DNA of 64,000 bases from Lewinellaceae bacterium (GTDB lineage Bacteria > Bacteroidota > Bacteroidia > Chitinophagales > Saprospiraceae): positions 62,001 to 126,000 of the forward strand of contig JACJYO010000013.1 in NCBI GenBank assembly GCA_020636075.1, given 5' to 3'. A program made the translations under genes and the position numbers. The notes below the pieces were generated by a model. That model searched no databases, was not told where the DNA came from, and worked only from the letters and a program-made list of their open reading frames with translations. The stretch's first letter is position 1, and every line of letters starts with the position of its first letter. This document shows, piece by piece, positions 1 through 10,100 of the stretch.

Positions 1-1482
1 AGTGACGGTATAGCCTTTGGCGGGCATCAAAATAGTTATGGCGGCAATGATGACGCTTTTTTGGTGCAGTTTGATGCAACTGGTTTGCGGCAGTGGGGAA
101 CATATTATGGGGGATCGGATTACGACAGCGGAAAATCACTAGCCGCCGACGAGCAAGGCTATGTCTATCTTGCTGGCGGAACCAGTTCAAGTGACGGCAT
201 AGCCTTTGGCGGGCATCAAAATATCATTGGTGGCGGTCAAGATGCTTTTTTGGTGCAGTTTGATGCGGCCGGCATACGGCAATGGGGCACGTATTATGGG
301 GGATCGGATGGTGACTCTGGCAATTCAGTAGCCACCGATGGGCAAGGCTATGTCTATCTTGCTGGTGGAACCGGTTCAAGTGACGGCATAGCCTTTGGCG
401 GGCACCAGAATGTTTATAACGGGGATAGTGATGCTTTCCTGGTCAAAATCTACCCCGCCGGCCTGGCACTCTCCGAAACCATAACCCCCATTACCTGCAA
501 ATCCACTTTGGATGGTTCCATTGTTGTGGCAATCTCCAATGGCCCTGCAGGGGTAACCTACAATTATAGTTGGTCCAATGGCGCCACGACACCGGACGTT
601 TCAAACCTGGCAGAAGGCGCCTATACCGTCACGGTAAGCTATGGCGCTGCGTGCTCCACCGTCAACAGCTATACGGTGCCCGGCCCGCCAAACTTTGTCA
701 GTTCGAGTTCCAACCGGACGCATACCTGCTTCAATCAGCAAAAAGGGGTTGCGCGTATAACGGCATTTGGGGGCTGGGGTGATTTTACCTACCTATGGAG
801 CAATGGGGAGACAACTTCCCAGATTGCCAACCTGCCTGCCGGCACTTACACCGTGACTTTCACAGACCAGGGTGGTTGTAGTGCTACCAATAGTTTGACT
901 ATCAACGCTATAGGTGGCGGCCCCGTTAGCTTTTCGACGGTGAATCAGCAGCTGGTTTCGGGTGAAGCCCTGTCCATCACGATGGATGGCATGGGCAACT
1001 CCAACTGGTTTGCCTGGTTTGCCGGCCAACAATCAAATATTCAGGCGCTGCAGCCCGACAACGGCATCTGGAGTACTTTGGATGGTGCTTTCACAAAAAT
1101 TGTGGACGTGCAAACGCCGCGCTCCTTCGGGAAGGTGGAAATCGGGGTGACACCGGAGTACTTTGCCGGCTGTTATGGCGATACGGTGTGGTTTGCCTAC
1201 AACCTGGTGCCCAACCAGTCCGGCATTTTCATCCCCGAAATTTACACGCCCAACGGCGACGGCCAAACCGATTTCTGGACGATCACCCTGCCCGCCGACT
1301 TCCAGAATGCCCGCGTAACCGTGTACAATCGCGCCGGCGCCAAGGTGTACGAGGGCGACGCTGCGGTACCCTGGGATGGCGCCAATGTCCCCGACGGCAC
1401 ATATTTCTACATGCTCGCCTACACTGTGGCCGGCCAACAAAATACACTTAAAGGAGCGGTGACTATTTTGCGTACGAATTAG
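1..1482 (+). CDS. SBBP-repeat T9SS type B cargo protein (5' partial)
   Basis: The reading frame is open from the first base, so the start lies outside the window. The visible 493 residues begin with three copies of an SBBP-type beta-propeller repeat, each carrying a GGHQN motif and an FLVQFDA-type strand. Two Ig/SprB-like domains with Cys-Thr-rich strands follow (about residues 155-290). The end is a gliding-motility-associated C-terminal domain with the signature IYTPNGDGQTD and a final WDG...PDGTYFY stretch. That domain directs export by the type IX secretion system and attachment at the cell surface. The protein is a close paralogue of the next gene, and their C-terminal 260 bases are almost identical at DNA level. 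It is probably a surface adhesin or gliding-associated protein; the substrate is unknown. Confidence 0.85.
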   Translation, partial: SDGIAFGGHQNSYGGNDDAFLVQFDATGLRQWGTYYGGSDYDSGKSLAADEQGYVYLAGGTSSSDGIAFGGHQNIIGGGQDAFLVQFDAAGIRQWGTYYGGSDGDSGNSVATDGQGYVYLAGGTGSSDGIAFGGHQNVYNGDSDAFLVKIYPAGLALSETITPITCKSTLDGSIVVAISNGPAGVTYNYSWSNGATTPDVSNLAEGAYTVTVSYGAACSTVNSYTVPGPPNFVSSSSNRTHTCFNQQKGVARITAFGGWGDFTYLWSNGETTSQIANLPAGTYTVTFTDQGGCSATNSLTINAIGGGPVSFSTVNQQLVSGEALSITMDGMGNSNWFAWFAGQQSNIQALQPDNGIWSTLDGAFTKIVDVQTPRSFGKVEIGVTPEYFAGCYGDTVWFAYNLVPNQSGIFIPEIYTPNGDGQTDFWTITLPADFQNARVTVYNRAGAKVYEGDAAVPWDGANVPDGTYFYMLAYTVAGQQNTLKGAVTILRTN

Positions 1483-1500
1483 GGGGCTAAACATTTCGAA

Positions 1501-1634
1501 GGAGTGAACTACTTTTCAAATTGAACTTTTCAAATTAGACTTTTGACTTAAAAAGAATGATTCTGGCTTTGGGAAATTTCTTTTAAGTCAAATTGGAAAA
1601 GAAAAATTTGAAATTTGAAAAGTGGTTCACCCCC
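1501..1634. repeat. Long imperfect inverted repeat between two paralogues
   Basis: Two AT-rich arms of about 55 bases (1501-1555 and 1580-1634) are imperfect reverse complements around a 24-base loop. The outer parts match best: gaactacttttcaaatt at 1506-1522 against aatttgaaaagtggttc at 1611-1627. It lies just after the stop of the first SBBP gene and could act as a transcription terminator or be a small palindromic mobile repeat. There is no long T tract after the right arm, so a simple intrinsic terminator is not certain. The remaining bases to the next start show no further feature. Confidence 0.7.
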
Positions 1635-1745
1635 TCGGATTTCTTAAGTTGCCGGGAGGCGCCACCGAAGCGCAAAAGCGCATCGTAATCTTTCCCGGCA
1701 TCCCCAAAAAGAAACAAGGAACGCACTAAAAATACACCACGTACC

Positions 1746-4700
1746 ATGCAATCATTGAAAACAATAGTCCCATTCCTGCTACTAATGAGTAGCGCGCTAG
1801 GCGCGCAAACCTCTCAAAGTGCTGCCTTCAACAAAAAAATGCAGTCTGCAGAAATTCTTTTTTTAGAAAACAAAGGCCAACTCCGAGGCCCGCGCGGCGA
1901 AGCCCGTCCCGACATGCTTTTTCTGGCAAAAGGGCAGGGTTGCAAAGTCCTGGTGACGGCCAACGGCCTGAGTTATCAGTTTGAAAAAACGGAATACCCC
2001 GAGGGCTATCAACCCCGGAACCGGCGCGATATCGACCGCACCGAACAACAAGAACTTGAAAAGCAAATCCGCCGCAGCACCCACCGCGTAGACATGCGCC
2101 TGGCCGGCGCCAACCCAAACCCAACCATCCACCGCGAACAAGCGGCAGCCTACTATGAAAACTACTACAACATCCCGGAGGCCCCGGAGGGCATCCTCGG
2201 TGTGCGCGCCTACGAAAAACTCCGCTTCGAGCAGGTGTACCCCGGCATCGACTGGCTGCTGTACAGCAACGGCCGGGGGCTGAAATACGATTTCGTGGTA
2301 CAGCCCGGCGCCGACCCTGCGCTGATCCGCATGGACTACAGCTGGGCCGATGCACTGAAACTCAACCCCGACGGCTCGCTGTCCATTGGCACCGCGCTGG
2401 GCGAACTGACCGAAGCGGCGCCCGTCTGTTTTCAAGGCGATCAAAAAATTCCTGCGCAGTTTGTGCTGGATGGGAACACCGTATCCATTGCCCTGGAAAC
2501 TTATGACCGGCAGCAACCGCTGGTGATTGATCCTTGCGTGGTTTGGGGGACGTACTACGGCGGTCCGGATATTGACCTAGGTTTGTCGGTAGCCACCGAC
2601 GGGCAAGGCCGCGTTTATATTACAGGTAGGACTTATTCAGTGGGAGACATCGCCTATGGTGGTCATCAGAATAGCTTTGGGGGGGATATTGATGCCTTTT
2701 TAGTGCAGTTTGACGCCAATGGCATTCGCCAATGGGCTACGTACTATGGGGGTACATCTAATGATGCGGGTCTTTCAATGGCTGCCGACGAACATGGCGA
2801 TGTGTACGTAACAGGTGAAACGCAATCAAGTGACGGCATCGCCTTTGGTGGGCATCAAAATGTAATCGGCGGGAATACTGATGCCTTTTTAGTAAAGTTT
2901 GATGCCAATGGCGTTCGCCAATGGGCTACGTATTACGGTGGTACGCTTAATGACTATGGTACTGAAGTAACTACAGATGGGCAAGGCCATGTTTATATGG
3001 CTGGTAGAGCAGCATCAAATAACGGCATCGCTTTTGGCGGGCACCAGAATAGCATTGGAGGGTTCAGTGATGCCTATTTAGTAAAGTTTGATGCCAATGG
3101 TGTTCGCCAATGGGCTACGTATTACGGTGGTACACTTAATGATTTTGGTTCTGGATTAACTACAGATGGGCAAGGCCATGTCTATTTGGCTGGTAGCACC
3201 CAATCAAATGACGGCATCGGCTTTGGCGGGCACCAGAATAGTAAGGGCGGCGGGATTACTGATGCCTATTTAGTAAAGTTTGACGCCAATGGCGTTCGCC
3301 AATGGGCTACGTACTACGGGGATGCGGGTTTAGACTCTGGCTCTGGGGTAACTACAGATGGGCAAGGCCATGTCTATTTGGTTGGTAACACCTACTCGAG
3401 TTTCGGCATCGCCTTTGGCGGACACCAGAATAGCATTGGGGGTAGTAATGATGCCTATTTAGTACAGTTTGATGCCAACGGCGTTCGTCAATGGGCTACA
3501 TACTATGGGGGTATTGGAAACGATGCTGGATATTCGGTGGTCACCGACGAGCAAAACCATGTTTATTTGACTGGTGAGACAGCTTCAGATAACGACATCG
3601 CCGTTGGCGGATATCAAAATACGCTTGGCGGCAGTAGCGATGCCTTTCTAGTGCAGTTTGATGCAGCTGGTGTGCGCCAATGGGCTACGTACCATGGGGG
3701 TACTTCTTATGACTACGGCTCTACGGTAACCACCGACGAACAAGGCTATATTTATATGACTGGTGAAACCGAATCAAGTGGCGGCATCGCCTTTGGCGGG
3801 TACCAGAATGCAAATAACGGGACTGGGGATGCCTTCCTGGTCAAAATATATCCCGCCGACCTGGAACTCTCCGAAACCATAACCCCCATCACCTGCAGCT
3901 TCCTTCCCGACGGTTCCATTGAGCTGGCAATCGCCAATGGCCCTGCCGGGGCAACTTACAATTACAACTGGTCCAATGGCGCCACAACACCGGACATTTC
4001 AAATCTTGACGAAGGCGCCTATACCGTCACGGTAAGTACCGGTGCGGCATGCACTGCCACAAAAAGTTATACCGTGCCGGGGCCGCCGCAAGGCATTAGC
4101 TGGGGCGCCGGCTGGGACGACGTTTGTTTCAACAAAAACAACGGGGAAATATACGTGAGCCCAAGTGGCGGCTGGGGCGGTTTTACCTACCTGTGGAGCA
4201 ATGGCGGAGTCGATTCGGTGATTCAAAACCTGGCGCCCGGCACCTACACGGTGACTATAACCGACTCGGGGGGCTGTAGCGTGGTGGACGAATATGCGCT
4301 TGAGGTCGAAGGCGGCGGGCCGGTTTCATTTGAAACAGCCGCCCTGCAAATCAACTCCGGCGAAGCGATCGAAATCCGGATGGACGGGATGTCCAACGCC
4401 TCCCGGTTTGCCTGGTTTGTCGGCAATCAGCTGTATGCCAAAGCCGGGCAACCCCTCAGCGGCATCTGGTCTACCTCCGACGGCGCCTTTACCCATATCC
4501 TGAATTCGGATAACCTGCGCTACCCCGGGCAGGTCGAAATCGGCGTGGCGCCGCAATACTCCAACACGTGCATTGGCGATACGGTGACCTTTACCTACAC
4601 GGTGATGCCAAACGAGTCCGGCATTTTTATCCCCGAAATCTATACCCCCAACGGCGATGGCCAAACCGATTTCTGGACGATCACCCTGCCCGCCGACTTC

Positions 4701-4880
4701 CAGAATGCCCGCGTAACGGTGTACAATCGCGCCGGCGCCAAGGTGTACGAGGGCGATGCTGCGATGCCCTGGGATGGCGGCAATGTCCCCGACGGCACGT
4801 ATTTCTATGTGCTTGAATACACGCGGACCGGCCTCCAACAGATGGTTAAAGGGGCGGTAACGGTCTTGCGAACGAATTGA
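1746..4880 (+). CDS. SBBP-repeat T9SS type B surface protein with DUF7948-like N-terminus
   Basis: Exported protein of 1044 residues with a signal peptide (about 1-20, ending GAQ). Residues about 35-265 resemble the DUF7948 N-terminal domain (begins FLENKGQ, ends in an LVIDPCVVWGTYYGG strand). Seven SBBP repeats of about 57 residues follow (about 265-690), each with a GGHQN or GGYQN motif. Two Ig/SprB-like domains come next, then a gliding-motility-associated C-terminal sorting domain (about 955-1044, IYTPNGDGQTD). The order is the usual one for T9SS type B cargo in Bacteroidota. The repeats are very alike at DNA level, which points to recent repeat expansion. A neighbouring PorP/SprF protein may anchor or help export it, as type B cargo often pairs with such proteins. 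Its ligand cannot be told from the sequence. Confidence 0.9.
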   Translation: MQSLKTIVPFLLLMSSALGAQTSQSAAFNKKMQSAEILFLENKGQLRGPRGEARPDMLFLAKGQGCKVLVTANGLSYQFEKTEYPEGYQPRNRRDIDRTEQQELEKQIRRSTHRVDMRLAGANPNPTIHREQAAAYYENYYNIPEAPEGILGVRAYEKLRFEQVYPGIDWLLYSNGRGLKYDFVVQPGADPALIRMDYSWADALKLNPDGSLSIGTALGELTEAAPVCFQGDQKIPAQFVLDGNTVSIALETYDRQQPLVIDPCVVWGTYYGGPDIDLGLSVATDGQGRVYITGRTYSVGDIAYGGHQNSFGGDIDAFLVQFDANGIRQWATYYGGTSNDAGLSMAADEHGDVYVTGETQSSDGIAFGGHQNVIGGNTDAFLVKFDANGVRQWATYYGGTLNDYGTEVTTDGQGHVYMAGRAASNNGIAFGGHQNSIGGFSDAYLVKFDANGVRQWATYYGGTLNDFGSGLTTDGQGHVYLAGSTQSNDGIGFGGHQNSKGGGITDAYLVKFDANGVRQWATYYGDAGLDSGSGVTTDGQGHVYLVGNTYSSFGIAFGGHQNSIGGSNDAYLVQFDANGVRQWATYYGGIGNDAGYSVVTDEQNHVYLTGETASDNDIAVGGYQNTLGGSSDAFLVQFDAAGVRQWATYHGGTSYDYGSTVTTDEQGYIYMTGETESSGGIAFGGYQNANNGTGDAFLVKIYPADLELSETITPITCSFLPDGSIELAIANGPAGATYNYNWSNGATTPDISNLDEGAYTVTVSTGAACTATKSYTVPGPPQGISWGAGWDDVCFNKNNGEIYVSPSGGWGGFTYLWSNGGVDSVIQNLAPGTYTVTITDSGGCSVVDEYALEVEGGGPVSFETAALQINSGEAIEIRMDGMSNASRFAWFVGNQLYAKAGQPLSGIWSTSDGAFTHILNSDNLRYPGQVEIGVAPQYSNTCIGDTVTFTYTVMPNESGIFIPEIYTPNGDGQTDFWTITLPADFQNARVTVYNRAGAKVYEGDAAMPWDGGNVPDGTYFYVLEYTRTGLQQMVKGAVTVLRTN

Positions 4881-4951
4881 AACCGCCGCCGCACCTTTTT
4901 AAAGAAAATTAAGATCAAACAAATCAGTTCAACTATAAAAAACAAATCCAG

Positions 4952-6982
4952 ATGAACAAGACCTCCAGCGCCGTACTCCTGGCTATACTTTTTCTGATCA
5001 GCATGATCACGAGCCTGAGTGCCCAGCAAATTCCGCTGATCCAGGCCTACTCCTTCCAGCCCAAAATACTCAACCCTGCGGCGCAGGGCGGCGCTTCGGG
5101 AGGCGGCATTCTGGCGCTCTACCGCAACCAGTTTTCCGACTTGCCCACCTCGGCCCGCCCGGTGACCTACCTGCTGCAGGCCGATGTGTCGCCGCTGATC
5201 CACGATCGCATAGGCGTGGGCCTGCTGGCCATGCAAGACAAGGCGGCGCTGACCAAGCGCACCACGGTGAATGGCTACTTTGCGTATCACTTGTTCCCGG
5301 AGCAAAGCCCGTTCCGGCTGTCGCTGGGGGCAAATGCGGGCATTTTGAGCCAGAATATGGACCTGAGCACCGCTACGGTGAACAATCCCAACGACCTGGT
5401 GCTGGTCAACGGTATGCAATCCAAAACCCAATTCGACGGCGGTGTGGGCCTCCAACTCCAATATGTGCAGGACAACGGCTCCCGCCTCCAACTGGATGCT
5501 TCCATGCCGCAGTTGTTCACGAGCAACCTCAGCTTTGCCGCCGACGGCAACGCAACCAACAACCTGAAATACGATATTCTGCCGCATGCTTTTGCTTCGC
5601 TGTTGTATCGCTGGCAGACCTCGCCGCTTTTTGCGCTGGAACCCAACGTGGTGTACCGCGAATCATATTCCACCGGTACCGCAGGCGGAAATGTAGACCT
5701 CAACCTGCGCCTGTTTTTTCTGGAAAACGACCGGCTCATGGTCGGTGGCGGCTACCGGCTGGATGTGGACGGCCTGCATTTTCAACTGGGCGTCAAACCC
5801 ATTGAAAACTTGCAGGTTTTTGGTGCATTCGAAAGCCACGATGCCCTCGGCAGCACCTTCGAAGTGGGGCTCCAGTACCAGTTTGGCAGCTTGGGCGGAA
5901 GCAGCCGGCGGTGCACGCCGGGCGCCGACGAAACCGCCCTGATCCAGCAGCGCGACGCGGCTATGGCTGCCCGAACGACGATGTTCCAAACAGCCACCGA
6001 CGCCAAAACAGAAATTGCCGCAGCCGAGAACGACATGGCTATGGCACAAACGATCCCCGATGCCCAACTGCGGCAGTCCCGCCTCGAAAGTGCCGACAAA
6101 CACATCCGGGTCGCTGAAAATCTTCAGGCCCTCGGTCAGCCGGACCTTCAAAAAGGTACCTCGGCACTCCTGCAGGCCGAGCAAATCCAAAGCCAGCTCG
6201 AGGCAAGCAACGCCAAACTATGCTACCCCGGTACCATGGAAGAAATACAGGCTGCCGTTCGCGATATGCGTAACATAGACCGTTACATGCGCGACCAGAT
6301 CACCGCTGCTAAAAACCGGCGCGGCACCGTACCGGCCAATCCGAACGCCAACGCACCTTATCAGCCGCCGGTCACCACCCAACCGGTAACAACACAACCA
6401 ACCACCGCTCAACCTGCCGTTCCGGGTGTGCTCGATGTGAACAACCCGAACTCCATTCGGCAGTATCTCGACAAGCAGCTGGCAGCCGTGCCCAACAAGC
6501 CGGCCGATGCCCGGGTGAGTGGTGTGTCGGCTTCTACCTTTGAAATCGCTTTCTCCGATGCTGAGGAACAATACGGCCTGGTTTACCTGCCTCAGGCGAA
6601 AGCAGTGGCAGACTGGCTGGTTACCGAATTGAAGCGCGGCGACCTGGTGCGGCAAGGGCTGAAAGAACAGTATATCACCATTGCTGCCGATTTGCGTGAT
6701 GCAAACGTCAACACGGCGACACAGGCTAAATACCGGGGTGAATTTGGCAATCCGTTCTTCGCAACGTATCGCCTGAACGGGCAAGACCAGGTACTCGAAG
6801 TACCGGGCAATTCTGTGCTCACCAGGGGTTCGCTAGCGGTGGCCAAGGCGTACAACCTCAAGCGGTATTTTGCTTCGGAACTTGGTTTGCCGGAGTCCGC
6901 CATTCAAATCGAAATGCGGGCGCCGGCGCTGGGTACAGCAGCTGCCCAAACGACAAAAATTGTGGTGGGATATAAAAAGTAG
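4952..6982 (+). CDS. PorP/SprF-type outer-membrane protein with long C-terminal extension
   Basis: 676 residues. A signal peptide (about 1-25, ending LSAQ) is followed by a PorP/SprF domain (about 26-315). That domain has the family hallmarks: QAYSFQPKILNPAAQGG near the start, RIGVGLLAMQDKAAL, and a final strand EVGLQYQFGS. Such proteins are T9SS outer-membrane barrels linked to export or anchoring of type B cargo. PorP/SprF proteins are usually about 300-350 residues. Here about 350 more follow: a helical, probably coiled-coil stretch (330-460), a Pro/Thr-rich linker (VTTQPVTTQPTTAQP) and a compact domain (about 500-676). The last domain ends in a pattern reminiscent of OmpA-like peptidoglycan-binding domains, but the match is weak. 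The gene lies 71 bases after the SBBP gene, possibly in one transcript, and is followed by a strong terminator. Confidence 0.85.
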   Translation: MNKTSSAVLLAILFLISMITSLSAQQIPLIQAYSFQPKILNPAAQGGASGGGILALYRNQFSDLPTSARPVTYLLQADVSPLIHDRIGVGLLAMQDKAALTKRTTVNGYFAYHLFPEQSPFRLSLGANAGILSQNMDLSTATVNNPNDLVLVNGMQSKTQFDGGVGLQLQYVQDNGSRLQLDASMPQLFTSNLSFAADGNATNNLKYDILPHAFASLLYRWQTSPLFALEPNVVYRESYSTGTAGGNVDLNLRLFFLENDRLMVGGGYRLDVDGLHFQLGVKPIENLQVFGAFESHDALGSTFEVGLQYQFGSLGGSSRRCTPGADETALIQQRDAAMAARTTMFQTATDAKTEIAAAENDMAMAQTIPDAQLRQSRLESADKHIRVAENLQALGQPDLQKGTSALLQAEQIQSQLEASNAKLCYPGTMEEIQAAVRDMRNIDRYMRDQITAAKNRRGTVPANPNANAPYQPPVTTQPVTTQPTTAQPAVPGVLDVNNPNSIRQYLDKQLAAVPNKPADARVSGVSASTFEIAFSDAEEQYGLVYLPQAKAVADWLVTELKRGDLVRQGLKEQYITIAADLRDANVNTATQAKYRGEFGNPFFATYRLNGQDQVLEVPGNSVLTRGSLAVAKAYNLKRYFASELGLPESAIQIEMRAPALGTAAAQTTKIVVGYKK

Positions 6983-6999
6983 GCGTGCAAAAAGTGGAT

Positions 7000-7037
7000 A
7001 CCCGGCGTGGCAGTTTTGGCACGCCGGGTATTTTTTT
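7000..7037 (+). terminator. Intrinsic terminator after the PorP/SprF gene
   Basis: Perfect 10-bp stem acccggcgtg (7000-7009) and cacgccgggt (7020-7029) with a 10-base loop, followed by a run of seven T. It begins 18 bases after the PorP/SprF stop codon. This is a textbook Rho-independent terminator. Confidence 0.92.
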
Positions 7038-7061
7038 ATACCTGTCTGCCGCAGTGCAATG

Positions 7062-7091
7062 TTTGACATTTCCGCTGCCTGCCTACCTTTA
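7062..7091 (+). promoter_or_regulatory. Bacteroidota-type promoter for the PKD-repeat gene
   Basis: TTTG at 7062-7065 (-33 element) and TACCTTTA at 7084-7091 (-7 element, one base from TAnnTTTG) with an 18-base spacer, ending 69 bases before the start codon. It sits just after the preceding terminator, so the gene has its own transcript. Confidence 0.6.
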
Positions 7092-7160
7092 GCATGTTGG
7101 AGAGATTCCGATATGCAGTAAAACCTGCCGTTTTAAACGATCAACTTTTCCGGCCCGGAT

Positions 7161-10100
7161 ATGCGCAAAAACAAGCTAGCCCTGTTCGCCCTCTTTTGTG
7201 GAGGGCTGTTTTTTTCAAAAACAACCACCGCACAATGCCCCATCACCGTCGATGCCGGAACCGACAAATTTGTCTGTTCCCCGGGCGAAAGCGTACAATT
7301 GGAAGGCAGCATTTCCGGCAATTACCTGGGTTTTCGCTGGAGCCCCGTAACGGGCCTCGACGACCCGTTTTTGCTGAACCCCACCGCTACGGTGAACAGC
7401 ATGACCACCTACACCCTCACTGGCGCCGCATTCGATCCTTCAGCACCCAACCTGGTGAACAATCCTGGTTTTGAAGCCGGCAATACCGGTTTTACCAGCG
7501 GCTACATGTACAACCCGGTGCCCATCACGCCGGGAACCTACGTGCTCACGACCTCGCCCGACCTGGTTTTGTCCAATTTTCCACCCTGCGACGACCACAC
7601 CTTTGGCAACGGTACCGGCAATATGATGCTGGTGAATGGCACCGGCGGCGCCAATTCGCAGATTTGGTGCCAGACCATCCCGGTTATGGCCAATTCCTGG
7701 TATTCCCTGGGGGCATGGGTAGCGAGCTCGCCGATTTCACCACCGGTTCTGCAATTTGCCGTGAACGGCTCGTTTACCGGCAACGCATTTTCGGCTTCAG
7801 GTGGGGGCTGTTTTTGGGAAGAATTTACGGCCACCTGGTTTTCGGGTACGTCCACCAGTGCCCAGGTTTGCATTCACGACATCAGCGGCAGCGGCAACGG
7901 CCTTTTCGGCGACGACTTTGGACTCGACGATATTTTTATGGCAAAAGCCTGCACCGCCACCGACCAGATGACGGTTTCGGTGGCGCAGGTGCAGGCTGTT
8001 TTGCCAACATCCATCATCCTGCCCTGCAGTGCTCAACAAAACGGCATCCAACTCGATGGTAGCGCCTCTTCCTCGGGGCCGGGTTATACGTATGGGTGGG
8101 ACGGGCCCAGTATGCTGTCAGGTGGCGACACGCCCATCGCCACCGTCAATGAACCGGGGCTATACACCCTGACAGTTTCCTTTGACACCGGCAACGGCAT
8201 TTGCACCAAAACCGCCAGCATCACGGTGCTGCCCGATCCGGCCACGGTGACCGCCAGCGCGGCAGCGATTGAAGAACTCAATTGTACGACTGCCACAGCC
8301 ATGCTCGATGGCTCAGGATCGTCGGTGGGGCCTTTCATCAGTTATTTTTGGGAGCCAACGGTATCCATCGTTGCAGGCAACGGCACGCTGAACCCCACCG
8401 TTAACCAACCCGGTTTTTACACGCTCACCGTCACAAATACCATCAGCGGATGTACCGAAACAGCCATGGTGTATGTTTCCCAAAACCTCGCCCCGGCTAT
8501 GGCTGCCGCCACTGCGCCCGCATCGCTGACCTGCGCATCCGACACCGTAATGCTGAGCGGCGCCGGCAGCAGCACCGGCTTTCAATTTGCTTACCAGTGG
8601 TCCGGGCCGGGCATTGTTTCCGGAGGGACCAGCCTCAACAATTGCATGGTGAACGCCCCCGGCTTGTATACACTGGTCGTTACCAACGGCATCAGCACCT
8701 GCACGGCTACCGCTACGGCAGTGGTTGCCCAAAATACCGCGCCACCCGTAGCGGTAGCCAACGCCGATGCGCCGGGTGCGTTGGACTGTACGACCGATAG
8801 CCTGACGCTCAACAGCACAGGCAGCAGCAGCGGCGCGGGTTTTTCTTACCTCTGGTCAACGCCGAACGGCCATTTTCGCGGCCCCGTGAACGGGCCCACA
8901 GCCACCGTAGACTCCCTGGGCCTCTACATTTTAACAGTAACCAACGCTCAAAACGGTTGCACCGCCGTCGATTCTGTGGTCGTTCAGGCCACTGCAGGCC
9001 AACCGGTCATCGCGCTGGCGCAGCCGCTTCCGGTTTTTCATTGCGCTATTGACTCGGTGCTGCTCGATGCCTCGGCATCTACAGGTGGTTCAGCCCTCAA
9101 CGTGCTGTGGACGAGCCCGAACGGCAGCATTCTTTCCGGTGATACCACGCTGACCCCCTGGCTGGGCAGCGCCGGCATTTATATTGTGCAAATTTCCAAC
9201 ACTGCCAGTGGTTGCTCGGCTACCGACACCTTGCAGATTGACGTGGATACGCTCGCGCCGCAGATCAGCCTGGCAACAGCGGGGCAACTTGATTGCCAGA
9301 CAACCACGCTGCTGCTCGATGCTTCCGGTTCTTCCGACAGCAGTTCCATCGTCTTGCTCTGGAATTTTACGCCGGCGCCAGGCGCCAATGGGCCGGGGTT
9401 TGTATTGGGTCAGAACAGCCTGACGCCGATGATTGATGCGCCGGGGATGTATACCCTTACCCTTACCGACACCTTGAATTTTTGCACCACCTCTGATTCG
9501 GTGCTTGTGCAGCAGGATACCCTGCAACCACTTGCCGATGCCGGTCCGGATCGCTTCCTTACCTGCATCGTCCTGGTGGACACGCTCGACGGCAGCAATA
9601 GCAGCCAGGGCCCTGGCCTGGTTTATCTTTGGAATACCGGCGAAACCACCCTGCTGGCGCCGGTGAATACCCCCGGTTTGTATTTTTTGCAGGTGGCCGA
9701 CACGGTGAATCACTGCACAGCCACGGATAGTGTGGTAGTTCAATTGCTCAATGATTTGCCCGATGTTACCATCGATACTCCGGGGGTGCTTACCTGCTTT
9801 CAACCGCAAATTCAACTGCAGGCTATGGCTTCCGGCGGGCCGGAATTTAGTTACCTGTGGGGTTTCACCGGCGCCGGCGCGGGCATTTTGTCGGGCGACA
9901 CCACGCTGACGCCGGTTGCGGGTTCGCCCGGGGAATATGTGCTCACCGTTACCAATACGCTGACCGGCTGCACCGCGAGTGCTACGCAAACCCTGCAACA
10001 ATCGGCCGATTTGCCGTTCGCCGATGCCGGCCCTGCCCAAACGCTGTTTTGCGGAACGCTAACGCTCCAGCTCGACGGCTCCAATTCGGACACCGGCCAG

